From NCBI RefSeq assembly GCF_027947575.1, contig NZ_CP116256.1:5022001-5086000 (forward strand): a stretch of DNA of 64,000 bases, in the 5' to 3' direction. The DNA is from Streptomyces rubrogriseus. Lineage in GTDB: Bacteria; Actinomycetota; Actinomycetes; Streptomycetales; Streptomycetaceae. Made by a program: the position numbers and the translations under genes. A model generated the notes under the pieces. That model saw only the letters and a list, made by a program, of their open reading frames with translations, did not search any database and had not been told where the DNA came from. Positions 1 to 8,898 of this stretch are shown here, piece after piece. The stretch's first letter is position 1, and every line of letters begins with the position of its first letter.

Positions 1-732
1 GCGGGAGAGCCCGGCGATCTGCTCGACGTAGTAGCCGTTGACGAACAGCACCCGCTCCCCCGTCTCCGGGTGGACCCGGACCAGCGGATGCACCGTCGCG
101 GTCTGGTGGTCCAGGAGGTGCCGGACGTAGGCGTCGTCGCCGGGCCGGGGCTGGTAGCCGACGCCGAGGCGGTGTTCGGCGCGCAGGGTGTCGACGAAGG
201 CGCGCAGCGGGGCGGACAGTCCGGCGTAGGCGGCGGCGAGGTTCGCCCAGGTGGTGTCGCCGCCATAGGGAGGCACCGTCTCGGCGCGCAGGACGGTCGC
301 GGCCGGCGGGTCGACGCGGGCCCCGTGGTCGCAGTGCCAGCCGCGCAGCAGCGTGTGGCGCCGGCGCCGCAGCCACTCGTCGTGCTCCATCCCGAAGCGC
401 CCGCCCAGCTCCAGCCGGTCGGCGGTCGTCTCGACCTCCGGGAAGCCGGCCGGGGACGCCTTGCCGCGCCGGGGCAGGACGACCGGCTCGCCGAAGAGGC
501 GGGCGAAGGCGACGTGCCCGGCGTGGTCGAGGCGCTGGTCGCGGAAGAACACCACCTTCCAGCGCAGTACCGCCGACCGCACCGCCGCGACCTGTGCGGC
601 GTCGAGGCCCGCCGCGAGGTCGACGCCGCGGATCTCGGCGCCGATGTGTCCGGCGACCGGTTCCACCTCGATCCCCGTCGCCCCGTCCGTTGCCGTGTCC
701 CTCGCATTGTCCTTCGCGCTGTCCGTCGTCAT
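1..732 (-). CDS. TauD/TfdA-family Fe(II)/2-oxoglutarate dioxygenase, C-terminus cut off
   Basis: The frame is open from an ATG at 732 to the window edge (244 codons) with no stop, so the C-terminus lies outside. It reads as a TauD-type oxygenase: the segment GWHCDHG carries the His-x-Asp iron ligands, and the visible end reads NGYYVEQIAGLSR, like the N-G-x-x-V-x-x-I-x-G-L stretch of TauD. Known family members hydroxylate sulfonates such as taurine or aryloxy acids using 2-oxoglutarate and O2; the substrate here cannot be told. The second iron His and the 2-oxoglutarate Arg lie beyond the edge. It is transcribed away from the aldo/keto reductase gene. Confidence 0.85.
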   Translation of the reverse strand, partial: MTTDSAKDNARDTATDGATGIEVEPVAGHIGAEIRGVDLAAGLDAAQVAAVRSAVLRWKVVFFRDQRLDHAGHVAFARLFGEPVVLPRRGKASPAGFPEVETTADRLELGGRFGMEHDEWLRRRRHTLLRGWHCDHGARVDPPAATVLRAETVPPYGGDTTWANLAAAYAGLSAPLRAFVDTLRAEHRLGVGYQPRPGDDAYVRHLLDHQTATVHPLVRVHPETGERVLFVNGYYVEQIAGLSR

Positions 733-844
733 GCGGAGATCGTGGCAGACCCTCCGCCGCGCCGTCCGGTTGATCACCGGTCGCCGCTTGGGCGAGGCTG
801 GACGGGCGGCACACCGCCGCGCACAGTCGAGGGAAGGTCCCACG

Positions 845-1675
845 GTGATCAGCATTCCCGCGTACACGCTCAACGACGGCACCAGCCTCCCCGCCCTGGG
901 CCTGGGCACCTGGCCGATGAAGGACGAGGAGGCCGAACGGGCGGTCCGCGCGGCCCTGGAGACGGGGTACCGCCTGATCGACACGGCGACGAACTACCGC
1001 AACGAGACCGGCGTCGGACGCGGGGTCGCCTCCGCCGGTCTCCCCCGCGAGGAGATCGTCGTGACGACCAAGCTGCCCGGCCGGCACCACGGCTACGAGG
1101 AGACGCTCGCCTCCTTCGAGGAGTCCCGCGCCCGTCTCGGTCTGGAGTACGTCGACCTGTACCTGATCCACTGGCCGCTGCCGCGCGTGGACAAGTACGT
1201 CGACTCCTGGAAGGCCATGGTCAAGCTGCGCGAGGACGGCCTCGTACGTTCGGTGGGCGTCTCCAACTTCACGGCGGAGCACATCGAGCGGCTGGAGAAG
1301 GAGACGGGCGTCCTGCCGTCCGTCAACCAGATCGAGCTGCACCCGCTCCTCCCGCAGGACGAGCTGCGCGCCTACCACGAGCGCAAGGGCATCCGCACCG
1401 AGAGCTGGAGCCCGCTGGGCCGGGGCAGCGACCTGCTGGACGACCCCGCCGTCGCCGCGGTCGCCGAGGCACACGGTGTGACGCCCGCCCAGGCGGTCCT
1501 GCGCTGGCACACCCAGCTGGGCGCGGTGCCGATCCCGAAGTCCGCCGACCCGGCGCGGCAGCGGGCGAACCTGGACGTCTTCGGCTTCGAACTGGACGCC
1601 GAGCAGATGCGCGCGGTGGCGGACCGCGTCCACCGGCGGATCGGCGGCGACCCGGAGGTGCACGAGGAGTTCTGA
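845..1675 (+). CDS. Aldo/keto reductase (AKR5-like, 2,5-diketo-D-gluconate reductase type)
   Basis: A 276-residue cytosolic NADPH-dependent carbonyl reductase of TIM-barrel fold. The catalytic tetrad is visible: Asp46 and Tyr51 in DTATNYRNE, Lys76 in VTTKLP and His109 in LIHWP. The cofactor-binding stretch VPIPKSADPARQRAN lies near the C-terminus. The GTG start was chosen because it follows a purine-rich GAGGGAAGG and gives the canonical N-terminus (strand then GLGTWPM); the frame stays open upstream but has no family similarity there. Substrate is unknown; the short AKR5 form usually reduces keto sugars or small aldehydes. It is divergent from the TauD gene. Confidence 0.93.
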   Translation: MISIPAYTLNDGTSLPALGLGTWPMKDEEAERAVRAALETGYRLIDTATNYRNETGVGRGVASAGLPREEIVVTTKLPGRHHGYEETLASFEESRARLGLEYVDLYLIHWPLPRVDKYVDSWKAMVKLREDGLVRSVGVSNFTAEHIERLEKETGVLPSVNQIELHPLLPQDELRAYHERKGIRTESWSPLGRGSDLLDDPAVAAVAEAHGVTPAQAVLRWHTQLGAVPIPKSADPARQRANLDVFGFELDAEQMRAVADRVHRRIGGDPEVHEEF

Positions 1676-1731
1676 GCGGGGTACCCGGTGCGGGTCGGTG
1701 AGGGTCGGGGGCTCCCGGGAAGGAGCGGCAG

Positions 1732-2361
1732 GTGGACGGCGAGGACGACGGGCTGCGGGACTACCACGGCAAACGGGACTTCGGCCGGACCGGGGAGCCG
1801 GCGGGACCGGGAGCTCCCGGCGAGGGCGGGGACGGGCCACCGCGCTTCGTCGTGCAGATCCACGACGCGAGCACCCTGCACTTCGACTTCCGGCTTCAGG
1901 TGGCCGACGTGCTGAAGTCCTGGTCGGTACCGAAGGGGCCGTCGGCCGACCCGCGCGACAAGCGGCTCGCGGTGCCGACGGAGGACCATCCGCTGGAGTA
2001 CGAGGAGTTCGAGGGCGTGATCCCGGCGGGTGAGTACGGGGGCGGCACGGTCATCGTGTGGGACCACGGCACCTACGAGCCGCTGAGCCACGACCGGCGG
2101 GGACGGCCCGTCGACTTCGCCGAGTCGCTCGCGCACGGGCACGCCCGGTTCCGGCTGCACGGCGCGAAGCTGCGCGGAGAGTACGCGCTGACCCGGTTCC
2201 GCGGCGGCCCGGACGGCGGTGCCGGTGCGGACCCGGCGTGGCTGCTGGTCAAGACGGCCGGCGGCGGGCGCGGGCACGGCACCCCCGACCCCCGGCGGGC
2301 CCGGTCCGCGCGCACCGGCCGGACCCTGGCGCGGGTGGCCGCGGAGGACGGCGAGGAGTAG
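1732..2361 (+). CDS. Stand-alone DNA ligase D 3'-phosphoesterase domain protein
   Basis: A 209-residue protein matching only the phosphoesterase (PE) part of LigD. Motifs seen: VVQIHDAST with the metal-binding His, LHFDFRL, SWSVPKGPS, and EYEEFEGVIPAGEYGGG. In bacterial non-homologous end joining, PE trims 3'-phosphates and ribonucleotides from broken ends before sealing. The usual RLE after the DFRL core is RLQ. The GTG start has AAGGAG nine bases upstream. A separate LigD ligase-domain gene lies about 8 kb downstream (10449-11429), so the LigD functions are split into single-domain proteins; no polymerase domain or Ku is visible in the window. Confidence 0.92.
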   Translation: MDGEDDGLRDYHGKRDFGRTGEPAGPGAPGEGGDGPPRFVVQIHDASTLHFDFRLQVADVLKSWSVPKGPSADPRDKRLAVPTEDHPLEYEEFEGVIPAGEYGGGTVIVWDHGTYEPLSHDRRGRPVDFAESLAHGHARFRLHGAKLRGEYALTRFRGGPDGGAGADPAWLLVKTAGGGRGHGTPDPRRARSARTGRTLARVAAEDGEE

Positions 2362-2406
2362 AGGAGTAGGGGCGGACCGGAGCAGAGCAGGGGCTGCGCC
2401 GCCTGT

Positions 2407-4794
2407 TCACTCCGGGGGCAGGGGCTGTTCGGCCCAGATGGTCTTGCCGGTGTCCGTCTGGCGGCTGCCCCAGCGCTCGGTGAGCTGGGCGACCAGGAGC
2501 AGACCCCGGCCGCCCTCGTCGAAGGCGTGGGCGCGGCGCAGGTGGGGTGAGGTGGAGCTGGCGTCGGAGACCTCGCAGATGAGCGCGGTGTGGCGGATGA
2601 GGCGCAACTGGATGGGCGGCTCGCCGTACCGGATCGCGTTGGTGACCAGTTCGCTGACCACGAGTTCGGTGACGAAGGCCGTGTCGTCCAGCCCCCAGAC
2701 CGTCAGCTGTTCGCCGACGGACCGTCTGGTGGCCGCCACCCCGGCGGGGTCGGGAGGGACGTCCCAGATGCGCACCCGGTCCTCGCCCAGGGCCCGGGTG
2801 CGGGCCAGCAGCAGCGCGACGTCGTCGCCGGGCTCCTCGGGCAGCACGGCCTTGAGGACGCCGTCGCACAGCGCGTCGAGGGAGGTCGCGGGCGCGGTCA
2901 GCGCCCGGCACAGTTCGGCGGTGGCGTGGTCGACGTCGCGGTCCCGGTCCTCGACCAGTCCGTCGGTGTAGAGGGCGACGACGGAGCCCTCCGGCAGCTC
3001 CAGCTCCGTCGCCTCGAAGGGCAGTCCGCCGACGCCGAGCGGCGGCCCGGCGGTCATGTCGACGAGGCGGGTGGTGCCGTCCGGGAGGAGGAGGACGGGC
3101 GCCGGGTGACCGGCGGTCGCCAGGGCCAGTCGGCGGGAGACGGGGTCGTACACGGCGTACAGGCAGGTGGCGCCCAGTTCGGCGACCTCCGTGTCGCCGC
3201 CGTCGGGCGCGCCGCCGGCCGCGAGGTGGGAGACGAGGTCGTCGAGGTGGGTGAGGAGCTCGTCGGGGGGCAGGTCGACGTCGGCGAGGGTGCGGACGGC
3301 CGTGCACAGGCGGCCCATGGTCGCCGTGGACGGGATGCCGTGGCCCACGACGTCGCCGACGACGAGGCCGACGCGGGTGCCGGAGAGCGGGATGACGTCG
3401 AACCAGTCGCCGCCGATGCCCGCCGCGGACGCGGAGGGGAGGTAGCGGTGGGCCACCTCGACCGCGGCCTGACCGGGCAGGTCCCTGGGGAGCAGGCTGT
3501 GCTGGATCGCCAGGGCGGTGGAGCGCTCGCGCGCGAAGCGGCGGGCGTTGTCCATGGAGACGGCGGCCCGGGAGACCAGTTCCTCGGCGAGTACGGCGTC
3601 CTCCGTGGCGTACGGCTCCCGGGGCGCGGTCCGGGCGGCCAGCGCGACGCCCAGGGTGGTGCCGCGGGCGCGCAGGGGGACGGCCAGGGTCGAGCAGACG
3701 GCTTCGCGGAACGGGCGGTTGTGCGGGGTCTCGGCCTCGCGGGTGCGCATCCACCGGTCGAAGTCCGGGTCGCCGGGGCCGCTGAGGACGACGCGGCCCT
3801 CCCGGACCGCCCGGACGGGCGGGCTGTCGGACGGGTGGATCTCCTGCCCGCCGAGGTGCACGGCGGGGGTGGGGAAGCCCTCGGTGGCGGAGGCGTGGGC
3901 CACCCGGCGCAGTTCGCCGGTCCCGGGCGGCACGGCGAGGGGCTCGTCGGTGCCGAGCACCCAGTCGAGCAGGTCGACGCTGGCGAAGCCTGCGAACCGG
4001 GGTACGAGGAGCCCGACCAGTTCCTCGGCGGTGCGGACGACGTCGAGGGTGCTGCCGACCGCCCCGGCCGCGTTCAGCAGGGCCAGCCGCTCCCGGGCCC
4101 GGTGCTGCTCGGTGCTCTCCAGCGCCGCCATGGCGACGGCGGTGAGCGTGCCGGAGGCGTCGTGGACCGGCCAGATCTCCACGGTCCAGGCGTGCAGGCA
4201 GCTGCCCGCGGGCGCGGGGGCGTAGCTCTCGTACTGGACGGGCCGTCCCCGGTCGGCCGCCACCCGCAGGTGGTGCAGGAAGCTCCGGGGGTCGCCCTCG
4301 AAATCGGCCAGCGTGTCGGACAGGCTGCGGCCGAGCAGTTCCTCGGCGGGCCTGCCCATCATCCGGCACGCGGTGTCGTTGACGTGCACGAAGCGCAGCT
4401 CGGGGTCGAGGACGGACATGGACAGGGAGGCCTGCCGTACGGCGTCGTCGATCAGGGCGGGCGCCGGGCCGCCGGGCGCGTCGGCGGTCGCCAGATAGCC
4501 GCCGGGAGCGCCGTCGGCGCCCCGCAGGGGGCGGATCCGCAGCCCGAGGCCCACCGGGCGGCCGTCCCGGTGGCGGACCACGACGGTGCCGGACAGGGCG
4601 GTGCCGGCCGGGTCGGTGCGGGTCAGGGGGCGGGTGGGTGCGCCCCGCGCGAGCAGATCCCGCGCGGGGCGTCCTACGACCTCCTCGGCCGCGTGTCCGG
4701 TGAGCCGCCGCGCGCCGTCGCTCCAGCCCGTCACCAGTCCGCGGGCGTCGACGGTCATCGCGGCGGAGGAATCCTCCATGCCGTCCAGGATCAT
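2407..4794 (-). CDS. Multidomain PAS-PAS-GAF-PP2C(SpoIIE)-HATPase serine phosphatase
   Basis: About 795 residues. Order: N-terminal PAS (around 10-110), second PAS (around 120-230, LSMSVLDPELRFVHVND), GAF (around 250-420), SpoIIE-type PP2C (around 440-660, GIGGDWFDVIPL, VVGDVVGHGIPS, ALYTDGLVEDRD with metal-binding Asp residues), and a C-terminal RsbW-like HATPase (ELVVSELVTNAIRYGEPP; GGRGLLLVAQL). Such proteins dephosphorylate STAS anti-anti-sigma factors and also carry an anti-sigma kinase-like module. No membrane segment, so cytosolic sensing. A TTG lies in frame further upstream; ATG 4794 or ATG 4779 is more likely, and neither has a strong ribosome site. It ends 45 bases from the converging phosphoesterase gene. 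Confidence 0.9.
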   Translation of the reverse strand: MILDGMEDSSAAMTVDARGLVTGWSDGARRLTGHAAEEVVGRPARDLLARGAPTRPLTRTDPAGTALSGTVVVRHRDGRPVGLGLRIRPLRGADGAPGGYLATADAPGGPAPALIDDAVRQASLSMSVLDPELRFVHVNDTACRMMGRPAEELLGRSLSDTLADFEGDPRSFLHHLRVAADRGRPVQYESYAPAPAGSCLHAWTVEIWPVHDASGTLTAVAMAALESTEQHRARERLALLNAAGAVGSTLDVVRTAEELVGLLVPRFAGFASVDLLDWVLGTDEPLAVPPGTGELRRVAHASATEGFPTPAVHLGGQEIHPSDSPPVRAVREGRVVLSGPGDPDFDRWMRTREAETPHNRPFREAVCSTLAVPLRARGTTLGVALAARTAPREPYATEDAVLAEELVSRAAVSMDNARRFARERSTALAIQHSLLPRDLPGQAAVEVAHRYLPSASAAGIGGDWFDVIPLSGTRVGLVVGDVVGHGIPSTATMGRLCTAVRTLADVDLPPDELLTHLDDLVSHLAAGGAPDGGDTEVAELGATCLYAVYDPVSRRLALATAGHPAPVLLLPDGTTRLVDMTAGPPLGVGGLPFEATELELPEGSVVALYTDGLVEDRDRDVDHATAELCRALTAPATSLDALCDGVLKAVLPEEPGDDVALLLARTRALGEDRVRIWDVPPDPAGVAATRRSVGEQLTVWGLDDTAFVTELVVSELVTNAIRYGEPPIQLRLIRHTALICEVSDASSTSPHLRRAHAFDEGGRGLLLVAQLTERWGSRQTDTGKTIWAEQPLPPE

Positions 4795-4840
4795 CCCAGG
4801 ACGATGCGGTATCAACCGGGGCGGGGCGCGGGTGGTCCCG

Positions 4841-5308
4841 TCACGGTCGGTGGGCGCGGAGCGCGGCGAGGGCGCGGTCGGCGTGCGTGTTCATCCTGAT
4901 CTCGCTGCGCACGACCTCCAGCAGGGTGCGGTCCTGCCCGACGACGAAGGTGACCCGCTTGGTGGGAGCCAGGCTGAAGCCCCGCTTCACCCCGAACCGC
5001 TCACGGACCGCACCGTCGGTGTCGGACAGCAGCGGCATGCCCAGGGTGTGGCGCCCGGCGAACTCCTGCTGGCGTTCGACGGGGTCGCCGCTGACGCCGA
5101 CGGGCCGGGCACCGACCGCGGCGAACTCGGCGGCGAGGTCGCGGAAGTGACAGGCCTCCGCGGTGCAGCCGGTGGTCAGGGCGGCGGGGTAGAAGAAGAG
5201 GACGACCGGGCCGTCGGCGAGCAGCTCGGACAGGCGGCGCGGGGTGCCGGTCTCGTCCGGCAGCGTGAAGTCCTCGACGGTGTCGCCCACGGCGGGGAGC
5301 GCGCTCAT
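4841..5308 (-). CDS. PrxQ/BCP-type peroxiredoxin
   Basis: A 155-residue thiol peroxidase that reduces H2O2 and organic hydroperoxides. The peroxidatic Cys sits in TTGCTAEACHF, with the resolving Cys five residues later, the PrxQ arrangement. The usual P-G-C becomes T-G-C. Its ATG overlaps the stop of the upstream DoxX-like gene by four bases (5305-5308), so the two are translationally coupled; a membrane redox partner fits. Length is typical of the family. Confidence 0.93.
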   Translation of the reverse strand: MSALPAVGDTVEDFTLPDETGTPRRLSELLADGPVVLFFYPAALTTGCTAEACHFRDLAAEFAAVGARPVGVSGDPVERQQEFAGRHTLGMPLLSDTDGAVRERFGVKRGFSLAPTKRVTFVVGQDRTLLEVVRSEIRMNTHADRALAALRAHRP

Positions 5309-5685
5309 GACCGGCCCTCGCTGCCCCGGGCGACGGCGCGGGCCCACAGCACGAGCGGCACCTGCACGGGCAGCCGTCCCAGGGCGGCGGCCTGCTGCGG
5401 GGCGGGGTGGTGCCGCCAGTCCCAGGCCATCTTGACGTTGGCGGGGAACACCCCGACGAAGAAGGCCGCGGCGCTCAGCGCGGCGGCCCTGCGGGTGCGC
5501 GGCACGGCGAGTCCGGCGGCCAGCGCGAGTTCGGCGACGCCGCTGGCGTACGTCCAGGCCCGGGGGGAGCCCGGCAGGGAGCGCGGGACGGTGGCGTCGA
5601 AGGGGCGGGGCTGGGCGAAATGGGCGGCGCCCGCGGTGGCCAGCAGGCCGGCGAGCAGCAGGTGTGAGCGTTCGGACCGTGACAC
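5305..5685 (-). CDS. DoxX-like small membrane protein
   Basis: A 126-residue protein with four likely membrane segments (starting LLLAGLLATAGAAHF, AWTYASGVAELALAAGL, AAALSAAAFFVGVFPANVKMA, VPLVLWARAVA). The A-A-H-F near the start and NVKMAWDW in the third to fourth helix linker match DoxX/DUF4870-type proteins. The start is GTG with GAGGAGG ideally placed. DoxX proteins are linked to thiol and oxidative-stress functions in actinobacteria, which agrees with coupling to the peroxiredoxin gene by the ATGA overlap. Function here is inferred from context. Confidence 0.8.
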   Translation of the reverse strand: MSRSERSHLLLAGLLATAGAAHFAQPRPFDATVPRSLPGSPRAWTYASGVAELALAAGLAVPRTRRAAALSAAAFFVGVFPANVKMAWDWRHHPAPQQAAALGRLPVQVPLVLWARAVARGSEGRS

Positions 5686-5717
5686 GGTTCCTCCTCATGG
5701 GGGCCTGCCGCGCGATA

Positions 5718-6572
5718 TTACTCGACGGTAAGAACCGGGGGGTGAGCGGTTGCCGCCCGGCGGTTGTGGGTGCCGGGCGTACAGCCGAACGCACGCCGGA
5801 AGACCTCGATGAACGCGCTGGCGGAGGACCAGCCGCAGCGGTGGGCGACGGTGGTGACGGGCAGGTCGTCGGCGAGCATGCGCAGGGCGTGGTAGAGGCG
5901 GGACTGGGTGCGCCACTGGGGGAAGGTCATGCCGAACTCGCGGCGGAAGAGCCGGCTGAGGGTGCGTTCCGCGGTGCCGGTGGCGGCGCCGAGGGCGGCG
6001 AGGGTGCGGGTGTCCGCGGGGTCGGCGTGGACCAGCGCGCAGACCTCGGCCAGCCGGGGGTCCCTGGGGGTCGGCAGGCGCAGGGGCTGCTGCGGCGAGG
6101 CGCGCAACTGGTCGCACAGCACGGCCAGGAGGCGGCCGCGTTCCGGGCCCGTGTCGCGGGGGGCGAGGGTGTGGGCGACGATCAGTTCGCGCAGCAGCGG
6201 GCCGACGGCGAGGACGGCGGGGGTGTCCAGGCCGAGCGGGTTGGCGTCGGCGGGCAGGCCGACCAGGTGCAGGTCGAGGCGGCCGTGGGCGCGGTGGGCG
6301 TGCACGGTGCCGGCCGGGATCCAGATGGCGCGCGTCGCCGGCGCGAACCAGGTGCCGGACTCGGTGGTGACGGCCACGACGCCGGACCCGGCGTGGACGA
6401 TCTGGTGCTCGTCGTGCCGGTGGGCGTCGATCCGCTGCCCGGCGTCCAGCCGCTGGGCGCGGGTCGGGGCGACCGGGGTGTGGCGGACGTCCGGTTGACG
6501 GACGTCCGGTTGACGGATGTCCGGTTGGCGGATGCCCGGTTGACCGACGTTCGAGTGGCGGATGTTCGACAC
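5718..6572 (-). CDS. AraC-family transcriptional regulator with cupin sensor domain and N-terminal pentapeptide repeat
   Basis: About 284 residues from a GTG at 6572. The N-terminus is a run of five-residue units (NIRHS, NVGQP, GIRQP, DIRQP, DVRQP, DVRHT) encoded by the 15-bp repeat. Next comes a cupin-like sensor (around 45-140; HRHDEHQIVHAGSG, WIPAGTVHAHRAHG) and two C-terminal helix-turn-helices (TLAALGAATGTAERTLSRLF; PVTTVAHRCGWSSASAFIEV). It resembles YidB/NimR-type regulators. It is divergent from the exporter at 6627 with only 54 bases between the starts, so it probably controls that gene. No good ribosome site precedes 6572; an internal start after the repeats is possible. Confidence 0.85.
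   Translation of the reverse strand: MSNIRHSNVGQPGIRQPDIRQPDVRQPDVRHTPVAPTRAQRLDAGQRIDAHRHDEHQIVHAGSGVVAVTTESGTWFAPATRAIWIPAGTVHAHRAHGRLDLHLVGLPADANPLGLDTPAVLAVGPLLRELIVAHTLAPRDTGPERGRLLAVLCDQLRASPQQPLRLPTPRDPRLAEVCALVHADPADTRTLAALGAATGTAERTLSRLFRREFGMTFPQWRTQSRLYHALRMLADDLPVTTVAHRCGWSSASAFIEVFRRAFGCTPGTHNRRAATAHPPVLTVE
6481..6570. repeat. Six tandem 15-bp repeats at the 5' end of the araC-type gene
   Basis: Six head-to-tail copies of a 15-bp unit close to TGACGGACGTCCGGT, at 6481, 6496, 6511, 6526, 6541 and 6556. Copies 2 and 3 differ by one base; the outer ones by two to four. The period is a multiple of three, so the coding frame is kept and the repeat encodes a pentapeptide array. Each core unit also contains GGACGTCC, a palindrome, so it could double as an array of regulator-binding sites close to the divergent promoter region. 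Confidence 0.9.
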
Positions 6573-6626
6573 AATTCGGCAGGTTATCGAAAGCGGGCCA
6601 GTCCCGGTACGCGTGACGATCGACGG

Positions 6627-7823
6627 GTGACTCCCACTCGCGACCGGCCCCTCGTCCTGCTGTCCTTCGGCCACGCCTGCGTCGACGTCTACCAGGGCAG
6701 CGTGGCCGCCCTGGTGCCGTACTTCGTCGCCGAGCGGGCGTACGGCTACGCCGCGGCCTCGGGCGTCGTCCTCGCCGCCTCGTTGCTGTCGTCGCTGGTG
6801 CAGCCGCTGTTCGGGGCGCTCACCGACCGGTGGGCGCTGCCGTGGCTGCTGCCGGTGAGCACGCTGACCGCCGGGGCGGGCGTCGCCCTCGGGGGCGTCA
6901 CCGACTCCTACCCGCTCACCCTCGCGGCCGTCGCGGCGGGCGGTGTGGGGATCGCCGCGTACCACCCGGAGGCGGCGCGGGCGGCGCGGGCGGCCGCACG
7001 GGGCAGCCATACGGCGATGGGGTGGTTCTCCCTGGGCGGCAACGTCGGCTTCGCGCTGGCCCCGCCGCTGGTGTGGGCCGTCGTCGGGGGCGGGGGTCTG
7101 GGCGCGTCCTGGCTGCTGGCGCTGCCCGCGGTGGCGGGGGCCGTGCTGTGCGGGGTGGCGGTGCGTTCGGCCGGGGCGGCGCGTGCGGCGGGCGGCAAAA
7201 CGGCGGTGGCGGCGGGGAGCGACGACTGGGCGTCCTTCCTGCGGCTCACCGGCGCCGTCGTGTGCCGTTCCGTCGTGTTCGTCGGCCTGAGCACGTTCGT
7301 GGCGCTGTACGTGCGGGAGCGGGTGGGCGGCGGCAGCGCGGCGGGGACGGTGGCACTGTTCGTGCTCTATCTGGGCGGCGCGGTGGGCACCGTCGCCGGG
7401 GGGCGGCTCGCGGACCGGTACGGGCGGCTGAGGGTGGTGCGGCGGTCGTACGTCCTGACGGTCCTCGCGGTGGCCGGGGTCGTCCTCGTGCCCGGTCCCG
7501 CGGTGTACCTGTTCGTCGCCCTGACGTCGGCGGGGCTGTACGTGCCGTTCTCCCTGCACATCACGCTGGGCCAGGACTACCTGCCGCGCCGGGTGGGGAC
7601 GGCGAGCGGGGTGACGCTGGGCCTCGCGGTGAGCGTCGGCGGGCTCGCCGCCCCGGCGCTGGGCGCACTGGCCGACGCGTCCTCGCTGCGGACGGCCCTG
7701 CTGCCGCTGGTGGCGCTGCCCGCCGTGGGCAGGGTGCTCCTGTGCGGCCTGCGCGAGCCGGTCCCGCCCCCTCCGCCGCCCGCCGTCGGGTCACGGACGG
7801 CACGCGACGCCGACGTGCGGTGA
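6627..7823 (+). CDS. MFS exporter, fosmidomycin-resistance (Fsr) type
   Basis: A 398-residue major facilitator with about 12 predicted membrane segments. The opening LLSFGHACVDVYQGSVAALVPYF and the segment GIAAYHPEAARAARAA are characteristic of Fsr-like exporters; the A-motif is FGALTDRW. Fsr of E. coli (about 406 residues) effluxes fosmidomycin. The GTG start at 6627 gives a normal N-terminus. Immediately divergent from an AraC regulator that probably senses the exported compound. The C-terminal tail is proline-rich and unstructured. Confidence 0.9.
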   Translation: MTPTRDRPLVLLSFGHACVDVYQGSVAALVPYFVAERAYGYAAASGVVLAASLLSSLVQPLFGALTDRWALPWLLPVSTLTAGAGVALGGVTDSYPLTLAAVAAGGVGIAAYHPEAARAARAAARGSHTAMGWFSLGGNVGFALAPPLVWAVVGGGGLGASWLLALPAVAGAVLCGVAVRSAGAARAAGGKTAVAAGSDDWASFLRLTGAVVCRSVVFVGLSTFVALYVRERVGGGSAAGTVALFVLYLGGAVGTVAGGRLADRYGRLRVVRRSYVLTVLAVAGVVLVPGPAVYLFVALTSAGLYVPFSLHITLGQDYLPRRVGTASGVTLGLAVSVGGLAAPALGALADASSLRTALLPLVALPAVGRVLLCGLREPVPPPPPPAVGSRTARDADVR

Positions 7824-7996
7824 GCGACGCCGAGGTGCTGCGCCGAGGTGCGACGCCGAGGTGCGACGGGCTGCCGGCCATCCGCCGTCCCGGTCGCCAC
7901 CGTCACCCGGCCGGCCCGCGCCGGGGCGCCGCCGAGGACACCGTGACCCGGATCCGCCTCGGCCGTTGACCGCACCCCTTCACCTTCCGGCGCCCG

Positions 7997-8653
7997 TCAT
8001 CCCCCGCCCCGGGGCGTGACGGGCGCCAGCCACATGCCCACGATCGCGTCGACGAGGCCGTCGGCCGCGTCCTGCCAGCTGGCGCGCGGGGTCGGGCGGT
8101 TCTCGGCCAGGGCCCGCTCGCGCTCCTCCGCCGTGTGCACGATGAGGTGGCGGGCCATGTCGCCCCGCTCCGCGCGGACCTCGTCCGGCAGCGCGGGCAT
8201 GCACCGGTTGCGCCCGACGATGATCGCCCGCAGGGAGACGGAGGCCCGGGACTCCTCGGTCATGATCTGGCGCAGCGCCGGGTCGGTCATGACCTGGGCG
8301 CAGAACCGCGCGTACCAGGTGGGGCTGCCCAGCGCCGCCAGGTGGTCGAACTGGGGACGGACCAGGCAGTCCACCCAGTCGCGCAGGTCGGGCGAGTCGC
8401 CGAGGGCGGCGAGCTGCCGGGCGCGCAGCTCCTCGACCCGCTCCGAGTGGCGCTGTGCGATGGCCCGGACGAGGTCCGTCTTGGTGCCGAAGTGGTAGCC
8501 GACCGCGGCGTTGTTGCCCTGCCCGGCGGCCTCGCTGACCTGGCGGTTGGAGACCGCGTACACCCCGTGCTCGGCGAACAGCCGCTCAGCGGTGGTCAGG
8601 ATCAGCTGCCGGGTCGCGCTGACCTGTTCCGTCCGGACCGCCCTGCCCGCCAT
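7997..8653 (-). CDS. TetR-family repressor
   Basis: A 218-residue regulator: N-terminal TetR helix-turn-helix (QLILTTAERLFAEHGVYAVS, then GYHFGTKTDLVRAIAQRHSE) and a longer ligand-binding C-terminal domain. ATG 8653 was chosen; the frame is open further upstream but has no coding character. It is divergent from the 14-helix exporter at 8899 with 245 bases between, the standard layout for a TetR repressor of a drug pump. The effector is unknown. Confidence 0.9.
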   Translation of the reverse strand: MAGRAVRTEQVSATRQLILTTAERLFAEHGVYAVSNRQVSEAAGQGNNAAVGYHFGTKTDLVRAIAQRHSERVEELRARQLAALGDSPDLRDWVDCLVRPQFDHLAALGSPTWYARFCAQVMTDPALRQIMTEESRASVSLRAIIVGRNRCMPALPDEVRAERGDMARHLIVHTAEERERALAENRPTPRASWQDAADGLVDAIVGMWLAPVTPRGGG

Positions 8654-8822
8654 GATCACCACCGCGCCGGGACTCTCTCCGCACCGCCCGCGACGACCAG
8701 CCCCTCGAGTCGTCGCAGGTCCGCCGACGTACGGCGGGTCCTCACGAAAGCCTACGGCGCGGCGGCGGGACATCACCGACCGGCCCGGACGGGCGTTCGG
8801 TCCGTACACCCCGTAGGATACT

Positions 8823-8834
8823 TCAATCGACTGA
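8823..8834. promoter_or_regulatory. Candidate TetR operator (quasi-palindrome)
   Basis: TCAATCGACTGA is an inverted repeat with one mismatched pair (TCAxTCGAxTGA). It lies in an AT-richer patch 64 bases before the exporter start, between the divergent regulator and pump genes. Position is right for repression of the pump, but there is no direct evidence. Confidence 0.35.
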
Positions 8835-8898
8835 CTTAAAGGCTCGCGTTCCGGTTTCTCCCGCCCGTCGGGGAACTCATCGCTCGAAAGGCTCCTCC

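Noticed and set aside
7824..7996. Repeated GACGCCGAGGTG words after the Fsr-like exporter
   Set aside because: Short imperfect low-complexity repetition in a GC-rich gap between convergent genes; no hairpin or coding signal.
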